Of a DNA stretch of 64,000 bases, positions 34,227 to 46,784 are shown one piece after another. The stretch comes from Stomorhina lunata. Lineage: Eukaryota > Arthropoda > Insecta > Diptera > Rhiniidae. The notes below the pieces were generated by a model. That model ran no database searches. It was not told the DNA's origin and saw only the letters and a list, made by a program, of their open reading frames with translations. The translations under genes were made by a program, and so were the position numbers. Every line of letters starts with the position of its first letter. Position 1 is the first letter of the stretch. Location: positions 115,555,781-115,619,780 of the forward strand of contig OW121743.1 in assembly GCA_933228675.1 (NCBI GenBank). The letters are read 5' to 3'.

Positions 34227-36070
34227 GAGTTAATAAATGAAAACATAAATTTACTAAAACCAGGAGGTCCTTGAAATTGTAAATTGTTTAAGTTTGGGAG
34301 TGATATATGTATTTAATAAATAAACGAGAATAAACCACGTGTAGAAGGAGTTGATTTTGTTTTTTCTGTGTGTGTGTGTGTGTGTGTTTGTATTCATAAG
34401 CTTTAATTTATTTAGAATATTTAATTTTTGATTTTTAATGTTTTACTTTAATTTGCTTGATATAACAACAATATTAATTTTAATTGTCTTTTAGTTCTAG
34501 TTGACGTTTTCTGAGACCATTTTTTGTTATTTCCTTCCTTAAGGACAAAACCCTAAAATACTAAAATAATATTTAAAAAGAAAGAAACATTTTAAAAATT
34601 TAATTACAGGAAAAAAAATTTCAGCATTAAGAAATTTTTGAAAAATTTTCTTAAGAAATAAGAATTTTTTTTTTAAATTTCCTGAATAATAAGAAATTTT
34701 TGAAAAAACTTTGAAAAAGTTACTATAAAAATAGGAAATTTTTTTTAAATTTCCTATAATAATAGGAGATTTTTTTTTAAATTTCCTATAAAAATAGGAA
34801 ATTTTTGAAAAATTTCCTATAAAAATAGGAAATTTTTGAAAAATTTCCTATAAAAATAGGAAATTTTTGAAAAATTTCCGATAAAAATAGGAAAGTTTTT
34901 AAAATTTCCTATAAAAATAGGAAATTTTTTTAACATTTCCTATAAAAATAGGAAATAAGAAATTTTTGAAAAATTTTCTACAAAAATTGGAACAATTTAA
35001 AAAATATTCTATAAAAATAGGAAATTTTTGGAAAAATTCCTATAAAAATAGAAATTTTTTGAAAAAATTCTTACAAAAAGTAGAAAATTTTTGAAAATGT
35101 TATTATAAAAATAGAAAATTTTTGAAAATTTTCCTATAAAAATAGAAAATTTTTGAAAATTTTCCTTTAAAAATAAGAAGTTTTTGAAAATTTTAAGAGT
35201 TAATAAATGAAAACATAAATTTACTAAAACCAGGAGGTCCTTGAAATTGTAAATTGTTTAAGTTTGGGAGTGATATATGTATTTAATAAATAAACGAGAA
35301 TAAACCACGTGTAGAAGGAGTTGATTTTGTTTTTTCTGTGTGTGTGTGTGTGTGTGTTTGTATTCATAAGCTTTAATTTATTTAGAATATTTAATTTTTG
35401 ATTTTTAATGTTTTACTTTAATTTGCTTGATATAACAACAATATTAATTTTAATTGTCTTTTAGTTCTAGTTGACGTTTTCTGAGACCATTTTTTGTTAT
35501 TTCCTTCCTTAAGGACAAAAACCTGAAATACTAAAATAATATTTAAAAAGAAAGAAACATTTTAAAAATTTAATTACAGGAAAACAAATTTCAGCATTAA
35601 GAAATTTTTGAAAAATTTTCTTAAGAAATAAGAATTTTTTTTTTTTAAATTTCCTGAATAATAAGAAATTTTTGAAAAAACTTTGAAGAAGTTACTATAA
35701 AAATAGGAAATTTTTTTAAAATTTCCTATAATAATAGGAAATTTTTGAAAAATTTCCTATAAAAATAGGAAATTTTTGAAAAATTTCCGATAAAAATTGG
35801 AAAGTTTTTAATATTACCTATAAAAATAGGAAATAAGAAATTTTTGAAAAATTTTCTAAAAAAATAGGAAAATTTTAAAAAATTTCCTATAAAAATAGGA
35901 AATTTTTGGAAAAATTCCTATGAAAATAGGAAATTTTTAAAAAAATTCTTACAAAAAGGAGAAAATTTTTGAAAATTTTATTATAAAAATAGAAAATTTT
36001 TGAAAATTTTCCTATAAAAATAGAAAATTTTTGAAAATTTTCCTTTAAAAATAAGAAGTTTTTGAAAATT
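34227..36070. repeat. Tandem segmental duplication (about 970-bp unit)
   Basis: The segment starting GAGTTAATAAATGAAAAC at 34,227 is repeated at 35,197. Both copies include the same unique 390 bp, a GT microsatellite (34,370 and 35,340), and then a tract of 31-bp satellite. Only scattered substitutions separate them, and copy 2 is shorter by loss of some satellite units. A recent direct duplication. Confidence 0.93.
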
Positions 36071-37850
36071 TTCCTTTACAATCAGAAATTTTTTCAAAAT
36101 TTCCTACAAAAATAGAAAAATTTTAAAAAATTTTCTATCAAAAGAGGAAATTTTTGAAAAAATTCTTATAAAAATAAGAAATTTTTGAAAAAATTCCTAT
36201 AAAAATAGAAAATTTTTAAAAAATTTCCTATAAAAATAGAAAATTTTTAAAAAATTTCTTATAAAAATAGAAAAATTTAAAAAAATTTCCTATAAAAGTA
36301 GAAAATTTTTAAAAAATTTCCTATAAAAGTAGAAAATTTTTAAAAAATTTCCTATAAAAATAGAAAATTTTTGAAAAATTTCCTATAAAAATAGAAAATT
36401 TTTGAAAATTTTCCTATAAAAATAGAAAATTTTTTAAAAATTTCCTATAAAAATAGGAAATTTTTGAAAAATTTCCTATAAAAATAGGAAATTTTGGAAA
36501 AATTTCCTTTAGAAAAAGGAAATTTTGGGAAAATTTCCTATAAAAATAAGAAATTTTTGAAATAAAGAAAATAGGAAATTTTTGAAAAATTTCCTATAAA
36601 AATAGGAAATTTTTGAACAATTTCCTATAAAAATAGAAAATTTTTGAAAAATTTCCTATAAAATTAGGAAATTTTTGAAAAATTTCCTATAAAATTAGGA
36701 AATTTTTGAAAAATTTCCTATTAAAATTGGAAATTTTTGAAAAATTTCCTATAAGAATGGGAAATTTTTGAAAAATTTCCTATAAAAAGAGGAAATTTTT
36801 GAAAAATTTCCTATAAAAAGAGGAAATTTTTGAAAAATTTCCTATAAAAAGAGGAAATTTTTGAAAAAATTCCTATAAAAATAGAAAATTTTTAAAAAAT
36901 TTCCTATAAAATTAGGAAATTTTTGAAAAATTTCCTATTAAAATAGGAAATTTTTGAAAAATTTCCTATTAAAATCGGAAATTTTTGAAAAATTTCCTAT
37001 AAAAATGGGAAATTTTTGAAAAATTTCCTATAAAAATAGGAAATTTTTGAAAAATTTCCTATAAAATTAGGAAATTTTTGAAAAATTTCCTATTAAAATA
37101 GGAAATTTTTGAAAAATTTCCTATTAAAATAGGAAATTTTTGAAAAATTTCCTATCAAAATGGGAAATTTTTGAAAAATTTCCTATAAAAATAGGAAATT
37201 TTTAAAAAATTTCCTATAAAAATAGACAATTTTTGAAAAATTTTCTATAAAAATAGGAAATTGTTGAAAAATTTCAAATAAAAAAAGGAAGTTTTTTAAA
37301 AATTTTCTATAAAAATAGGAAAGTTTTGAAAAAATGTTTACAAAAACAAGAATTTTTTTAAAATGTCCTTCAAAACTAAAGGAATTTGAAAAATTTCCTA
37401 TAAAAACAAGAAATCTTTAAAAAATTTCCTATAAAATTAAGAAAAATTTAGAAAATTTCCTTTGAAAAAAAAAATTGAAAATTTTCTTATAAAAATAAAA
37501 AATGTTTGTAATATTTTTTATAGAAAAAAGCAATTTTTGTAAAATTTACTATTAAGATTAGAAATTTTTGAAAAACTTCCTTTGAAAATAAGTAATTTTT
37601 AAAAAATTTCCTATAAAAATAAGAAATTTTTGAAAAATTTCCTATAAAAATAAGAAATTTTTGATAAATTTCCTATAAAGATAAGAAATTTTTGAAAAAT
37701 ATCCTATAAAACTAAGAAATTTTTGAAAAATTTTCTATTAAAATAAGAAATTTTTGATAAATTTCCTATAAAAAAAAAGAAATTTTTGAAAAATTTCCTA
37801 AAAAATAAGATTTTTTTTTAATTTCTAGCAAAATGGGAAATTATTAAAAA
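34625..37850 (+). repeat. 31-bp satellite, palindromic ATAGGAAATTTTT subtype
   Basis: Forward 31-bp family in which AAATAAGAAA is replaced by AAATAGGAAA. Many units therefore become almost perfect palindromes centred on a single G (ATAGGAAATTTTT, G, then the complement). Strongest at 35,740-37,260. It is interrupted at 35,190-35,600 by the unique part of the segmental duplication. Confidence 0.94.
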
Positions 37851-38830
37851 TTCCTTCTAAAAATAACCTTAAAAGACAGAAACTTTAGTTCATTTTGTTT
37901 AACAAATTTTATCTTCCAAGTTTTTACTCCTGTATAAGGCATACAATTTTTAAGCATATTTACACACATACTTACACATGTACGAGCATGTATGTATTTA
38001 TGTTAGAGCGTATTAAAAAAGGACCTAAATATTTATGTAGACAAAATCTAATGTTTGTATTAGAAATTTAGTCTATCAAGTGATATGCGAATGTATGTGT
38101 GTTAGTGAGTTAAAACTATGTTTTATAGCCATTGTCCAAGTGAATGTGTTTGTATCACATCACACACATCTCCAAACAAATTTACCTTTCATAACTGTTC
38201 TTCTTTTTTCAAATATTTACACAATTTTATATATTTTTATATAAAAATAAAACAGAACACACCTCTTTTAACAACATAAATACTCTGAGAGATTTACCGT
38301 AAAAAATCCCTAAAATAAAAGGATATATAACAAAAAAAAAAAACAACATTCCATACCCATTTAAGCAAACGCTGTATAAAAGGCTCAAAAATATCAAACA
38401 AAATTCTCGTTTGCAGTGAAATAAATTGTATTGTCTGATTACAAAAATATTTATGCACTGAATTGTCCTGGGACCACTTTAAGCTAATCCAGAGTAGAAA
38501 GAATCTTTAAAGAGGAGCTTCAGCAAAAGCTTTCCACAATCAATATTTTTAATGTTTTATATCATTTTTGTTAAGGGGAAAATAAAACATTTTATTTATG
38601 TTTTACAACAAAAAAAAAAGGAGATATTTTCATTTAATATCCCTTTGGCAAAAGTGAGAAATGTTTATATAAGATTGATGGTTATTTGCTTTGCGATATT
38701 GAAATGTTATGGAAATTTACAGAAAAATATTAAAGGATTTCAAATGATCAAAATTATTAGTGGAATTTTTTTTTATATACAAATTTATTTTTGGAATCAT
38801 AAATTTAACAGAAAAATTTATAAAATTTCT
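37851..38830. other. Non-repetitive island, no gene recognised
   Basis: AT-rich DNA with CA/TG words near 37,960-38,170. The 118-codon plus open frame at 38,552-38,908 and its minus shadow run into the next satellite and show no domain, so I treat them as chance. Confidence 0.55.
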
Positions 38831-40493
38831 ACACAAAAAAGAAATCTTATAAAAACAGTGAAATTTTGCAAATTTCCATATAAAAGTAATGAAATTTTGC
38901 AAACTTGACTATAAAAATCGTGAAATTTTGAAAACTTCCTTATAAAAATCTTGAAATTTAAAAATTTAAAAATAGGAAATTTGGAAAATTCCCTTTAAAA
39001 ATAGTGAAAGTTTTAAAATTTCCCTATAAAAATAGTTTAATTTTGAAAATTTCCTTTTAAAAATAGTGAAAGTTTTAAAATTTCCCTAAAATAATAGTGA
39101 AATTTTTAAAATTTCCCTATAAAAATAGCGAAATCTTGAAAATTTCTCTATAAAAATAGTGAAGTTTTGAAAATTTTCCTATAAAAAAGTAAAATTTTGA
39201 AAATTTCCCTATAAAAATAGTGAAATTTTAAAAATTTACCTGTACAAATAGTTAAGTTTTAAAATTTCCCTATAAAAATAATGAAATTTAGAAAATTTAC
39301 CTATAAAAATAGTAAATTTTGAAAATTTCTCAATAAAAATAGTGAAATTTTGAAAATTTCCCAATAAAAATAGTGAAATTTTGAAAATATCCCAATAAAA
39401 ATAGTGAACTTTTGAAAATTTCCCTATAAAAATAGTAAAATTTTACAAATTTCCCTATAAAAATAGTGAAATTTTGAAAATTTCCCTATAAAAATAGTGA
39501 AATTTTACAAATTTCCCTACAAAAATAGTGAAATTTTACAAATTTCCCTTTAAAAATAGTGAACTTTTACAAATTTCCCTATAAAAAATGAAATTTTACA
39601 AATTTCCCTATAAAAATAGTGAAATTCTACAAATTTCCCTATAAAAATATTGAAATTTTACAAATTTCCCAATAAAAATAGTGAAATTTTACGAATTTCC
39701 ATATAAAAAAAGTAAAATTTTACAAATTTTCCTATAAAAATAGTGACATTTTGAAAATTTCCCTATAAAAATAGACAAATTTTGAAAATTTCCCTTTAAA
39801 ACTAGTAAAATTTTGAAAATTTCCCTATAAAAATAGTGAAATTTTGTAAATTTTCTTATAAAAATTTAGAAAATTTTGCAAATTACTTATATAAAAACAT
39901 GAAATTTTCTAAATTTCTTTATAAAATTAGCGAAATTTTAAAAACTTCTAAAATCTCCCTACAAAAGTATTGAAATTAAAAAAATTTCCCTTTAATAATA
40001 GTGAAATTATCAAAATTTCCATATAAAAATAGTTTAATTTTCCAAATTTTCCTATAAAAATAGTGAAATTTTGAAAATTTCCTTATAAAAATAGCGAAAT
40101 TTTGAAAATTTCCCTATAAAAATAGTGAAATTTTGAAAATTTCCGTATGAAAAAAGAGAAATTTTGAAAATTTCCGTATAAAAGTAGTGAAATTTTGAAA
40201 ATTTCCCTATAAAAATAGTGCAATTTTGAAAACTTTCCTATGAAAATAGTGAAATTTTGAAAATTTCCCTATAATAATAGTGAAATTTTGAAAATTTCCC
40301 TATAATAATAGTGAAATTTTGAAAATTTCCCTATAATAATAGTGAAATTTTGAAAATTTCCCTATAAAAATAGTGAAATTTTGAAAGCTTTCCTATGAAA
40401 ATAGTGAAATTTTGAAAATTTCCCTATAATAATAGTGAAATTCTGAAAATTTCCCTATAAAAATAGTGAAATTTCCCTTATAATTATTGAAAC
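38831..40493 (+). repeat. 31-bp GTGAAATTTTG satellite, array 1
   Basis: Units of 31 bp with GTGAAATTTTGAAAATTTCC then CTATAAAAATA; sub-variants have TTTTACAAATTT (39,430-39,720) or AATAATAG (40,260-40,440). A distinct family from the GAAATTTTTG 31-mer, though of the same length and general plan. Confidence 0.94.
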
Positions 40494-41254
40494 TTCCTTT
40501 CAAATAAACAAAAACTATGAAAATTAAGCCTTATCATCATTTAAATAAAACCTCACTCTCCTTTGAATATAAACATAAAATCAGTTTTTCATTATTTTAT
40601 TGAAGCCATTTTGAGGCCATTACGTAATCGTCTGTCTTAAATCATTTATAATTTTGTTGCTTCCTCTCCTCAAGTTTGTTTAAAATTATTTGCTTTATTC
40701 GATCCCAAACTGAAGCTGAAAAAAAAACTAAAAAACTTTAACAAATAAATTGGAGGAAAATAGAAAGAATCAAGTTTTTGTATTAAATTTACTCTGGCAT
40801 TGATTTGTTTGATACTTCAGCCGGATTTAAAACAACAATAAAATATTTGAGATTCTTTTCAAATTGATTGAAACAATGATGCAAACAGATTTTTCATACA
40901 ATTCATCTTATTCTAGTTTAGTTTTTATATTTTTTGTTGTTTTCATCCTCATCTTCAGATACTTTTTTTAGGTTTTTCTCTAGGTTTTTAGTTTTATTTT
41001 TGTTGCTATTGTTGTTGTTTTAGTTTTGAGTTTTTTGTTGTTTTTATTTAAGCCATTTATCTTGAATACTTTCAATTTTCATAGTGTTAGTTTATTTCGT
41101 TTTTGTTTTGGTTTTTGTTAAATATCCTGATTGTGTTGTGTTATTTTATTTTATTCTATGAATATTATATTCTCTATTCAGTCAATATTTTCCCTATCCC
41201 TGGCAATACGCAGCCAAAAGCTTTGTTAGTTTTTTTGTATGTAAAACATTTTAC
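40494..41254. other. Non-repetitive stretch, no gene recognised
   Basis: AT-rich sequence with TTTTG/TTG low complexity (40,960-41,130). On plus, TATTCAG at about 41,180 resembles an acceptor but only a short frame follows. Confidence 0.55.
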
Positions 41255-41396
41255 ATAAGTTTTTAGGAAAAATAATTGAATATGGTTTTCCCCCGCTGCC
41301 AGTTTGTCTTGTATTTTGAAACAAAAATCCATATTCAAAGAGTTTTATAATAGTTTTGAAACACGTGCCACTTATAGGATTCCTTTTACTCTCAAG
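41255..41396 (-). CDS. Possible 142-bp exon, unassigned
   Basis: On minus, ATATTTTTTAG (plus 41,397 onward) precedes 47 open codons that end at TTAT|GTAAAA (plus 41,249-41,254). Only one frame is open. The peptide includes LESKRNPISGTCFKTIIK, LFEYGFLFQNTRQTGSGGK and PYSIIFPKNL. It enters in phase 0 and leaves in phase 1. The flanks are A/T repeat or low complexity, whereas this segment has mixed codons and a Gly/Ser-rich turn. No known domain is recognised. It is a candidate for membership of the same minus-strand gene as 33,615-33,700. Confidence 0.28.
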
Positions 41397-41419
41397 CTAA
41401 AAAATATTATTTTCATTTG

Positions 41420-44010
41420 AAAATTTCTAAAAGATCTCGATAGAAAAAAATTCAAACTATTCTCGTAAAAAAAGTGAAAATTTTGTAAATTTCCCTATAA
41501 AAATATTGAAATTTGGAAAATTTTCTGATGCACATATTGAAAATTTTAAAATTTCCTTATAAAAATAGTGAAATTTTGTAAATTTCCCTATATATAACTG
41601 TGAAATTTTGAAAATTTCTCTGTAAAAATAGTGAAATTTTAAAAAATCCCCTATAAAAATATTGAAGTTTTGCAAAATTCCCTATAAAAATAGTGAAATT
41701 TGGAAAATTTCACTATAAAAATAGTGAAATTTGGAAATTTCCTTATATAAATAGTGATGTTTTGAATATTTTCTTATAAAAATAGTGAATTTTTACAAAT
41801 TTCCCTAAAAAAATTGTGTAAATTTGCAAATTTCCCGGTAAAAATAGTGATATTTTGCAAGTTTTCCTTTACAAATTATTTACTTTTGCAAATTTCCATA
41901 TAAAACTATAAATATCTTGTAAATTTCCTAGAAAAACCGAACATTTGAAAAATAGTGAAAATTTTAAAATTTTCCTACAAAAAAATATCGAAATTTTTAA
42001 AATTTCCCTATAAAAATATTGGAATTTTGAAAATTTCCTTACATAAATTTTGGAAATTTATAAATTTTCCATTAAATCTTCCTTTAAAAATAGTGAAAAT
42101 TTGTAGATTTCGCTATCAAAAAAATTAAATATTGAAAATTTCTTTATAAAAATGTTTAAATTTTCTAATAAATTTGTGAAGTTTTGTAAATTCTTATAAA
42201 AATAGTGAAATTTTGTATATTTTTCTATAAAAATTTTATTAATTTCCCAAAAAAAATACGAAATTTTTAAAAATTTTTAAAAATAATAAAATTTTCCAAA
42301 TTTCCCTACAAAACTAGTAAAATTTTGCAAATTTCTCTATAAAAATAGTGAAAGTTTGCAAATTTCCCTACACAAATAGTGAAATTTTGCAAATTTCCCT
42401 ACAAAAATAGTGAAATGTTACAAATTTTCCTACAAAAATAGTGAAATTTTGAAAATTTCCCTATAAAAACGGTAAAATTTTGTAAAAAAATTTTATAAGG
42501 AAACTTATAAAAATAGTAAAATTTTGAAAATTTCCCTAAAAAATATGAAATTTTGTAAATAGTGAAGCTTTATAAATTTCCCTATATAACATAGTGAAAC
42601 TTTATAAATTTCCCTATAAAAATATTGAAATTTTGTGAATTTCCGTATAAAAATAGTGGAATTTTGTAAATTTCTATTTAAAAATAAGGAAATTTTGTAA
42701 ATTTCCCTATAAAAATTGTGAAATTTTGTAAATTACCCTATAAAAAAGTTAAAATTTTAGGTTCTCTATAAAAATAGTGAAATTTTGTAAATTTCCCTAT
42801 AAAAATTGTAAAATTTTGCAAATTTCCATATAAAAATAGTCAAATTTTCCTATAAAAATAGTGAAATTTAGAAAATTTCCCTAAAAATTTCCCTAGAAAA
42901 TTCCCAATTTAAATAGTGAAACTTTATTAATTTCTCTATAAAAATAAGAGAATTTTGTAAATTTCCCTATGAAAATAGTGGAATTTTGTAAATTTCCCTA
43001 TAAAAATAGTGAAATTTTATAAATTTCCCTATTAAAATAAAGAAATTTTGTAAATTTCCCTATAAAAATAGTGAAGTAGCAAAATTTCCCTATGAAAATA
43101 GTGAAATTTTGCAAAATTTCCCTAAAAATGGTGAAATTTTGCAAAATTTCCCTAAAAAATAGTGAAATTTTGAAAATGTCCCAATAAAAATAGTAAAATT
43201 TTTCAAATTTTCCTATAAAAATTGTGAAATTTTATAAATTTCCCTATAAAAATAGTGAAATTTTGCAAATTTCCCTATACAAATTGTGAAATTTTGCAAA
43301 TTTCCCTATAAAAAATGGTGAAGTTTTGAAATTTTTCAAATTTCCCGATAAAAATATTGAAATTTTCCTATAAAAATTGTAAAATTTTGTAAATTTCCCA
43401 ATAAAAATATTGAAATTTTCGGAATTTCCCTATAAAAATAGTGAAATTTTGTAAATTTCCCTATAAAAATAGTGAAATTTTTCAAATTTCCCGATAAAAA
43501 TATTGAAATTTTCCTATAAAAATTGTAAAATTTTTTAAATTTCCCTATAAAAATATTGAAATTTTCGAAATTTTCCTATAAAAAATGTGAAATTTTGTAA
43601 ATTTCCCTTTAAAAATAGTGAAATTTTCCAAATTTCCCTATAAAAATAGTAAAATTTTCCCTATAAAAATAGTGAAATTTTCAAATTTTCCTATAAAAAT
43701 AGTAAAATTTTGTAAATTTCTCTTAAAAAAAAGTGAAGTTTTACAAATTTCCATAAAAAAATAATGAGGTTTTGTAAATTTCCTATAAAAATAGTGAAAT
43801 TTTTTAAATTTTGCTATAAATTTAGAAATTTGCAAATTTTCCTATAAAAATATTAAAATTTTGCAACTTTCCCTATAAAAATATGAAATTTTTAAAATTT
43901 CATTAAAAAATAGTGACTATTTTTTAAGTTTCCAAAATTTTCAAATTTTTATATGAAAATTTTGAAATTTAAAATTTTATTTAAAAATAAAATTTTGCAA
44001 ATTTCTATGA
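41420..44010 (+). repeat. 31-bp GTGAAATTTTG satellite, array 2
   Basis: Same family as 38.8-40.5 kb, more diverged, with TTTTGTAAATTT and TTTTGCAAATTT subtypes. 42,590-43,620 is the most regular part. The open frames here (41,457-41,675, 43,638-43,835 on minus) are repeat translations. Confidence 0.93.
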
Positions 44011-45600
44011 AATCTTTTTCCAAAAAAATAAAAATTTTCCAACAAAATAAAATTTGTAACTATTTTTCTATTAATATTTAAATTACATTATAATCATGCG
44101 AAATTTTCTTAAATATTCTCGATGAATAGAATTTTAAAGAATTTCGTTATTAATAGAGAAATCTTGAGAATTAAATTTAATATAATTGATATTTATATAA
44201 TCTTTGACATAAATGCAAGTGTATTGGTGTTTTCATGTATGTATTAACGTGTGTATGTCTCCTCCCTCTCTTGTATATTTTATGTAACCATCATTGTATT
44301 TGTCTACTCGTGTGTGCTGTGACCTTTTCCAATATGACTTTTCAATCAACGAATGTTTGTTACTTTGTTGTTGTTGTTGTTCATATGTTGTTGCTGTTAG
44401 TGTTTAGTGTTTTCGGATCCATCAGCTGCTGTAGCATAGAAAATTTCAATATAAAACGCTACAATAAACCATCAAAAATGTTTAGGAATTGAGTACAATG
44501 TCATGACACAACAAAAAAAAAAAACGAAGAGGGAGCAACAAAAAATCTACAATATCAATAACGACGAGATACAACAATAACAAAAACTACAACAATATAA
44601 TAACAATAATAAGAAGAACTAATAGTGTGTGCTTGAACTGCTAAGCTTTATACAATTTATACTCATACTCACACACACATGCAATATTACACACACACAT
44701 TTACAACTAAAAAGGACTTATCAATTGACTGACTGAATGACGGATTCTCCTGCTTCTGCTTTAATTTTTTTTCGAATTTCTTCTCTGGGTTTTTTGTTTG
44801 GAACTAAATGTATGAGTTCGTATCATCAATAATGGTTTCAAGTATTTCTAGTTGCTTTTTGCTTGCCTCTTTTTTTTTTTTTTTTTTTTGATTATCCATT
44901 TTTATTTATTTTTTTAATATCAAGTTGTCAATTTAGTTTTTGTTGTGATGAACAACAAATATCGGAACAAAAATACAACGACAACAAAAAAAGAAGAATC
45001 CTCAAATATTTTGTGTGTTGTTTTTATATGAATACGGACAGAAAAATTGGCATGACAGTTATTACTTTTTGAATAAAATATCTACAAATGGATGAATTGT
45101 TGGTAAATGAATGAAAGAATGAGAATGACTGAATCTGAATGGATGAGTTAGCTTGAATATGAATATTGTATGCATGAGGAGAGTATCATCCAACCAACCA
45201 ACCATCCATCCATCCATCTATCTACAACTGTTTCTATGGTGGTTCTATGATTGAATGCCTCTGTATTGTGTTTTTTTTTTATATGTATTCACATGATATC
45301 AAATCTCTTTACATTTGTATGTTTTAGTCATATATTGCTTCAGAGCAATATATAGTTTTTTGATATTACTATTTCTAATTTTTTTCCAAATATTTTTCTA
45401 CTTAGAAAGTATTTTTATGGTAAATTTGAAATGAAATTTGAATCCTTACAAAATGTTATTGCAGAGGGGTAAATTAAAATATTGATGGTTGTTATTAGAA
45501 GTACAAAAAAGATATCTAATACCAGGAAATTAAAAAAGAAAAAGTATTAAAAACTGTTGGCAAATGCTAGTAACATTTAAATGTAGAGGAAGATGTACAA
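44011..45600. other. Non-repetitive island, microsatellite-rich
   Basis: Contains GTT/TTG repeats (44,365-44,400), CAA/ACAACAATA-rich sequence (44,520-44,610), CA repeats (44,672-44,700), poly-T (44,872-44,890) and CATC repeats (45,200-45,220). The open frame 44,235-44,492 is dominated by the GTT repeat. No gene recognised. Confidence 0.6.
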
Positions 45601-46560
45601 AATTGTTCATAAATTTTTATAGAAAATTTTTCTATGAAAAATTTTCTATAAAAATTTTTCTATGAAAAATTTTCTATAAACATTTTTCTGTGAAAAATTT
45701 TCTAAAAATTTTTTTTAAAAAAATTTTTCATAGACAAATTTTTATAAAAAAATTTTTATTTTTATAGAAAATTTTTCATAGAAAAATTTTTCATAGAAAA
45801 ATTTTTATAGAAAAATTTTTATAGAAAAATTTTTATATAAAATTTTTCATAGAAAAATTTTTATCGAAAAGTTTTCATAGAAAAATTATTATAGAAAATT
45901 TTTCATAGAAAAATTTTTATAGAAAATTTTTCATAGAAAAATTCTTCATAGAAAAATTTTTATAGAAACATTTTTTTAGAAAAATTTTTATATAAAATTT
46001 TTCATAGAAAAATTTTTATCGAAAATTTTTCATAGAAACATTTTTATCGAAAATTTTTCATAGAAAAATTATTATAGAAAATTTTTCATAGAAAAATTTT
46101 TATAGAAAATTTTTATAGAAAAATTTTGATAGAAAAATTTTTATAGAAAAATTTTGATAGAAAGATTTTTATAGAAATTTTTTTTATAGAAAAATTTTTA
46201 TATAAAATTTTTTATAGAAAAATTTTTGTAGAAAATTTTTCATAGAAAAATTTTTATAGAAAATTTTTCATAGAAAAATTTTTATAGAAAATTTTTCATA
46301 GAAAAATTTTTATAGAAAATTTTTTTTATAATTATTTATAATTATTTATTTATTTATTTATTGTCTATAGAACACAGTTCCTTACAGACTAAAATGTGTA
46401 CATAAATGAATGAAAAAAAAAAATAAACTTAGCTTTCATAGAAAAATTTTTATAGAAAATTTTTCATAGAAAAATTTTTATAGAAAATTTTTCATAGAAA
46501 AATTTTTGTAGAAAATTTTTCATAGAAAAATTTTTATAGAAAATTTTTTATCAAAAAATA
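45601..46560. repeat. 28-bp CATAG/TATAG satellite, heterogeneous part
   Basis: Units of 28 bp alternating TTTTTCATAG and TTTTTATAG after A-runs. It is interrupted by the retroposon tail at 46,326-46,436 and ends at the foldback element at 46,566. Confidence 0.93.
46326..46436 (-). mobile_element. Retroposon 3' tail inserted in satellite
   Basis: About 110 bp of foreign sequence splits the 28-bp array. On minus it reads TTAGTCTGTAAGGAACTGTG, then TCTATAGACAATAAA, and finishes in repeated TAAA units, as the 3' ends of some LINE and SINE elements do. No coding remains, so the family cannot be named. Confidence 0.45.
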
Positions 46561-46565
46561 ACAAA

Positions 46566-46784
46566 ATAGTCGGGATGTAAATATTATTCAAAAAGAAGTG
46601 TATTTGCATTTGATCCCAATTCTGTTACATTTATTTATTAATGCAACAGACCAATTTATTGATAAAAAGCCAAAAAATGTTTGCGGAGAAACCAAATTCC
46701 TCGACGCGTTTCGATGGTTGGTTAAGCCATCTCTTCAGGAGGATTATCCCCAATTTAGACAGATCGAAAACCTCGCATTATAGA
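46566..46784 (+). mobile_element. Half copy of a foldback element with a short open frame
   Basis: Begins AATAGTCGGGATGTAAATA, then GATCCCAATTCTGTTACA, and matches the element at 63.4-64.0 kb nearly base for base over about 170 bp. It carries one arm plus the centre, ending at the CGAAAACCTCGCATTA centre point. The frame 46,598-46,783 encodes FLDAFRWLVKPSLQEDYPQ and flanking residues, shared with the other copy. It is embedded cleanly in 28-bp satellite on both sides. Confidence 0.75.

Noticed and set aside
38552..38908. 118-codon plus open frame
   Set aside because: Longest open frame in the window but K/I/F/N-rich, and it runs into satellite. The opposite strand is also open. No domain.
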